Source of the DNA: Luteimonas viscosa
GTDB taxonomy: Bacteria; Pseudomonadota; Gammaproteobacteria; Xanthomonadales; Xanthomonadaceae
Reading direction: 5' to 3'
Length of the DNA stretch: 64,000 nucleotides
Assembly (NCBI RefSeq): GCF_008244685.1
Contig: NZ_VTFT01000001.1
Span: forward strand, 2,397,248 to 2,461,247
The notes below the pieces were generated by a model. That model saw nothing but the letters and a program-made list of their open reading frames with translations, was not told the DNA's origin and ran no database searches. Below are positions 61,867 to 64,000 of the stretch, one piece after another (the stretch's first letter is position 1; the number at the start of each line of letters is the position of its first letter). Both the position numbers and the translations under genes were made by a program.

Positions 61867-61870
<4 letters not shown>
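61664..61870 (-). CDS. Possible small protein at the array edge (68 residues)
   Basis: Starts at a GTG whose GTGA overlaps the S9 peptidase stop and ends beside the half core site. Its second half (DKQTVRKHLIRKGLTARNGARKVVLF) is basic with a helix-turn-helix-like look. The coding quality is low; it could be chance in an area of lower G+C. No family recognised. Confidence 0.3.
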
Positions 61871-63900
<2,030 letters not shown>

Positions 63901-64000
63901 GGGGCGGCTCCCGGAAAAGGATGGGCACAGGCTAGTGCAGATCGCGGGGCGACGCAGGTGCCGCGTCGGGTTCGCGAAGCGGGGGCAGGTTGCTGCGCGG
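63901..64000. other. Upstream region of the S9 peptidase gene
   Basis: 100 bases before the window end with the ribosome site of the S9 gene. No other gene seen. Confidence 0.5.

Overview
The window is a high-GC (about 70% by eye) chromosomal segment of a gammaproteobacterium. Gene order (coaBC-dut-algC; tyrS / M23 peptidase / anmK; gpmI-envC-ctp; the ctaC-D-G-E / surf1 / ctaA / ctaB set; putA beside a PAS-AraC regulator) and the repeat families point to Xanthomonadaceae/Lysobacteraceae, close to Lysobacter or Luteimonas. The genus is an inference from gene content, not from a marker gene. No rRNA or tRNA gene was seen.

Layout. 0-8 kb: coenzyme A, dUTP and sugar-phosphate genes, pyrE, and a yjdM gene broken by one in-frame TGA. 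8-18 kb: DNA repair (xthA) and cell-wall recycling (ampG, anmK, an M23 endopeptidase), tyrS, an mgtC-like gene and an M28 peptidase lipoprotein. 18-24 kb: a beta-repeat exported protein, then gpmI-envC-ctpA. 24-29 kb: rhomboid protease, FadL porin with a clear terminator, an AEC transporter, and a repeat-rich intergenic stretch with two tandem MITE-like units. 29-34 kb: a very large putA carrying an in-frame, repeat-derived insertion, and its probable PAS-AraC regulator. 34-42.5 kb: a complete aa3-type cytochrome c oxidase structural and assembly cluster including a 45-residue small protein. 42.5-44.5 kb: a predicted nuclease toxin with an overlapping YezG-like immunity gene. 44.8-48.3 kb: a circularly permuted ATP-grasp/alpha-E fusion with a transglutaminase-like protease.

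48.3-58.5 kb: about 18 small stand-alone genes, all on the minus strand (VOC, GNAT, GFA, SRPBCC, NTF2-like, DUF families). 58.6-61.7 kb: an array of five integron gene cassettes separated by recognisable attC sites, with visibly lower G+C and no integrase in the window (a CALIN-type array). All five cassette products look exported or membrane-bound. The window ends with an S9 prolyl-oligopeptidase-family gene.

Four genes look broken or split: coaBC (reading-frame change with a GTGA overlap), yjdM (Trp codon to TGA), a glycoside hydrolase 5 relic, and one VOC gene (single-base frameshift). Each could be real decay or a sequencing error. The most unusual items are the cassette array, the insertion inside PutA, and the nuclease/immunity pair with a perfect palindrome just upstream.
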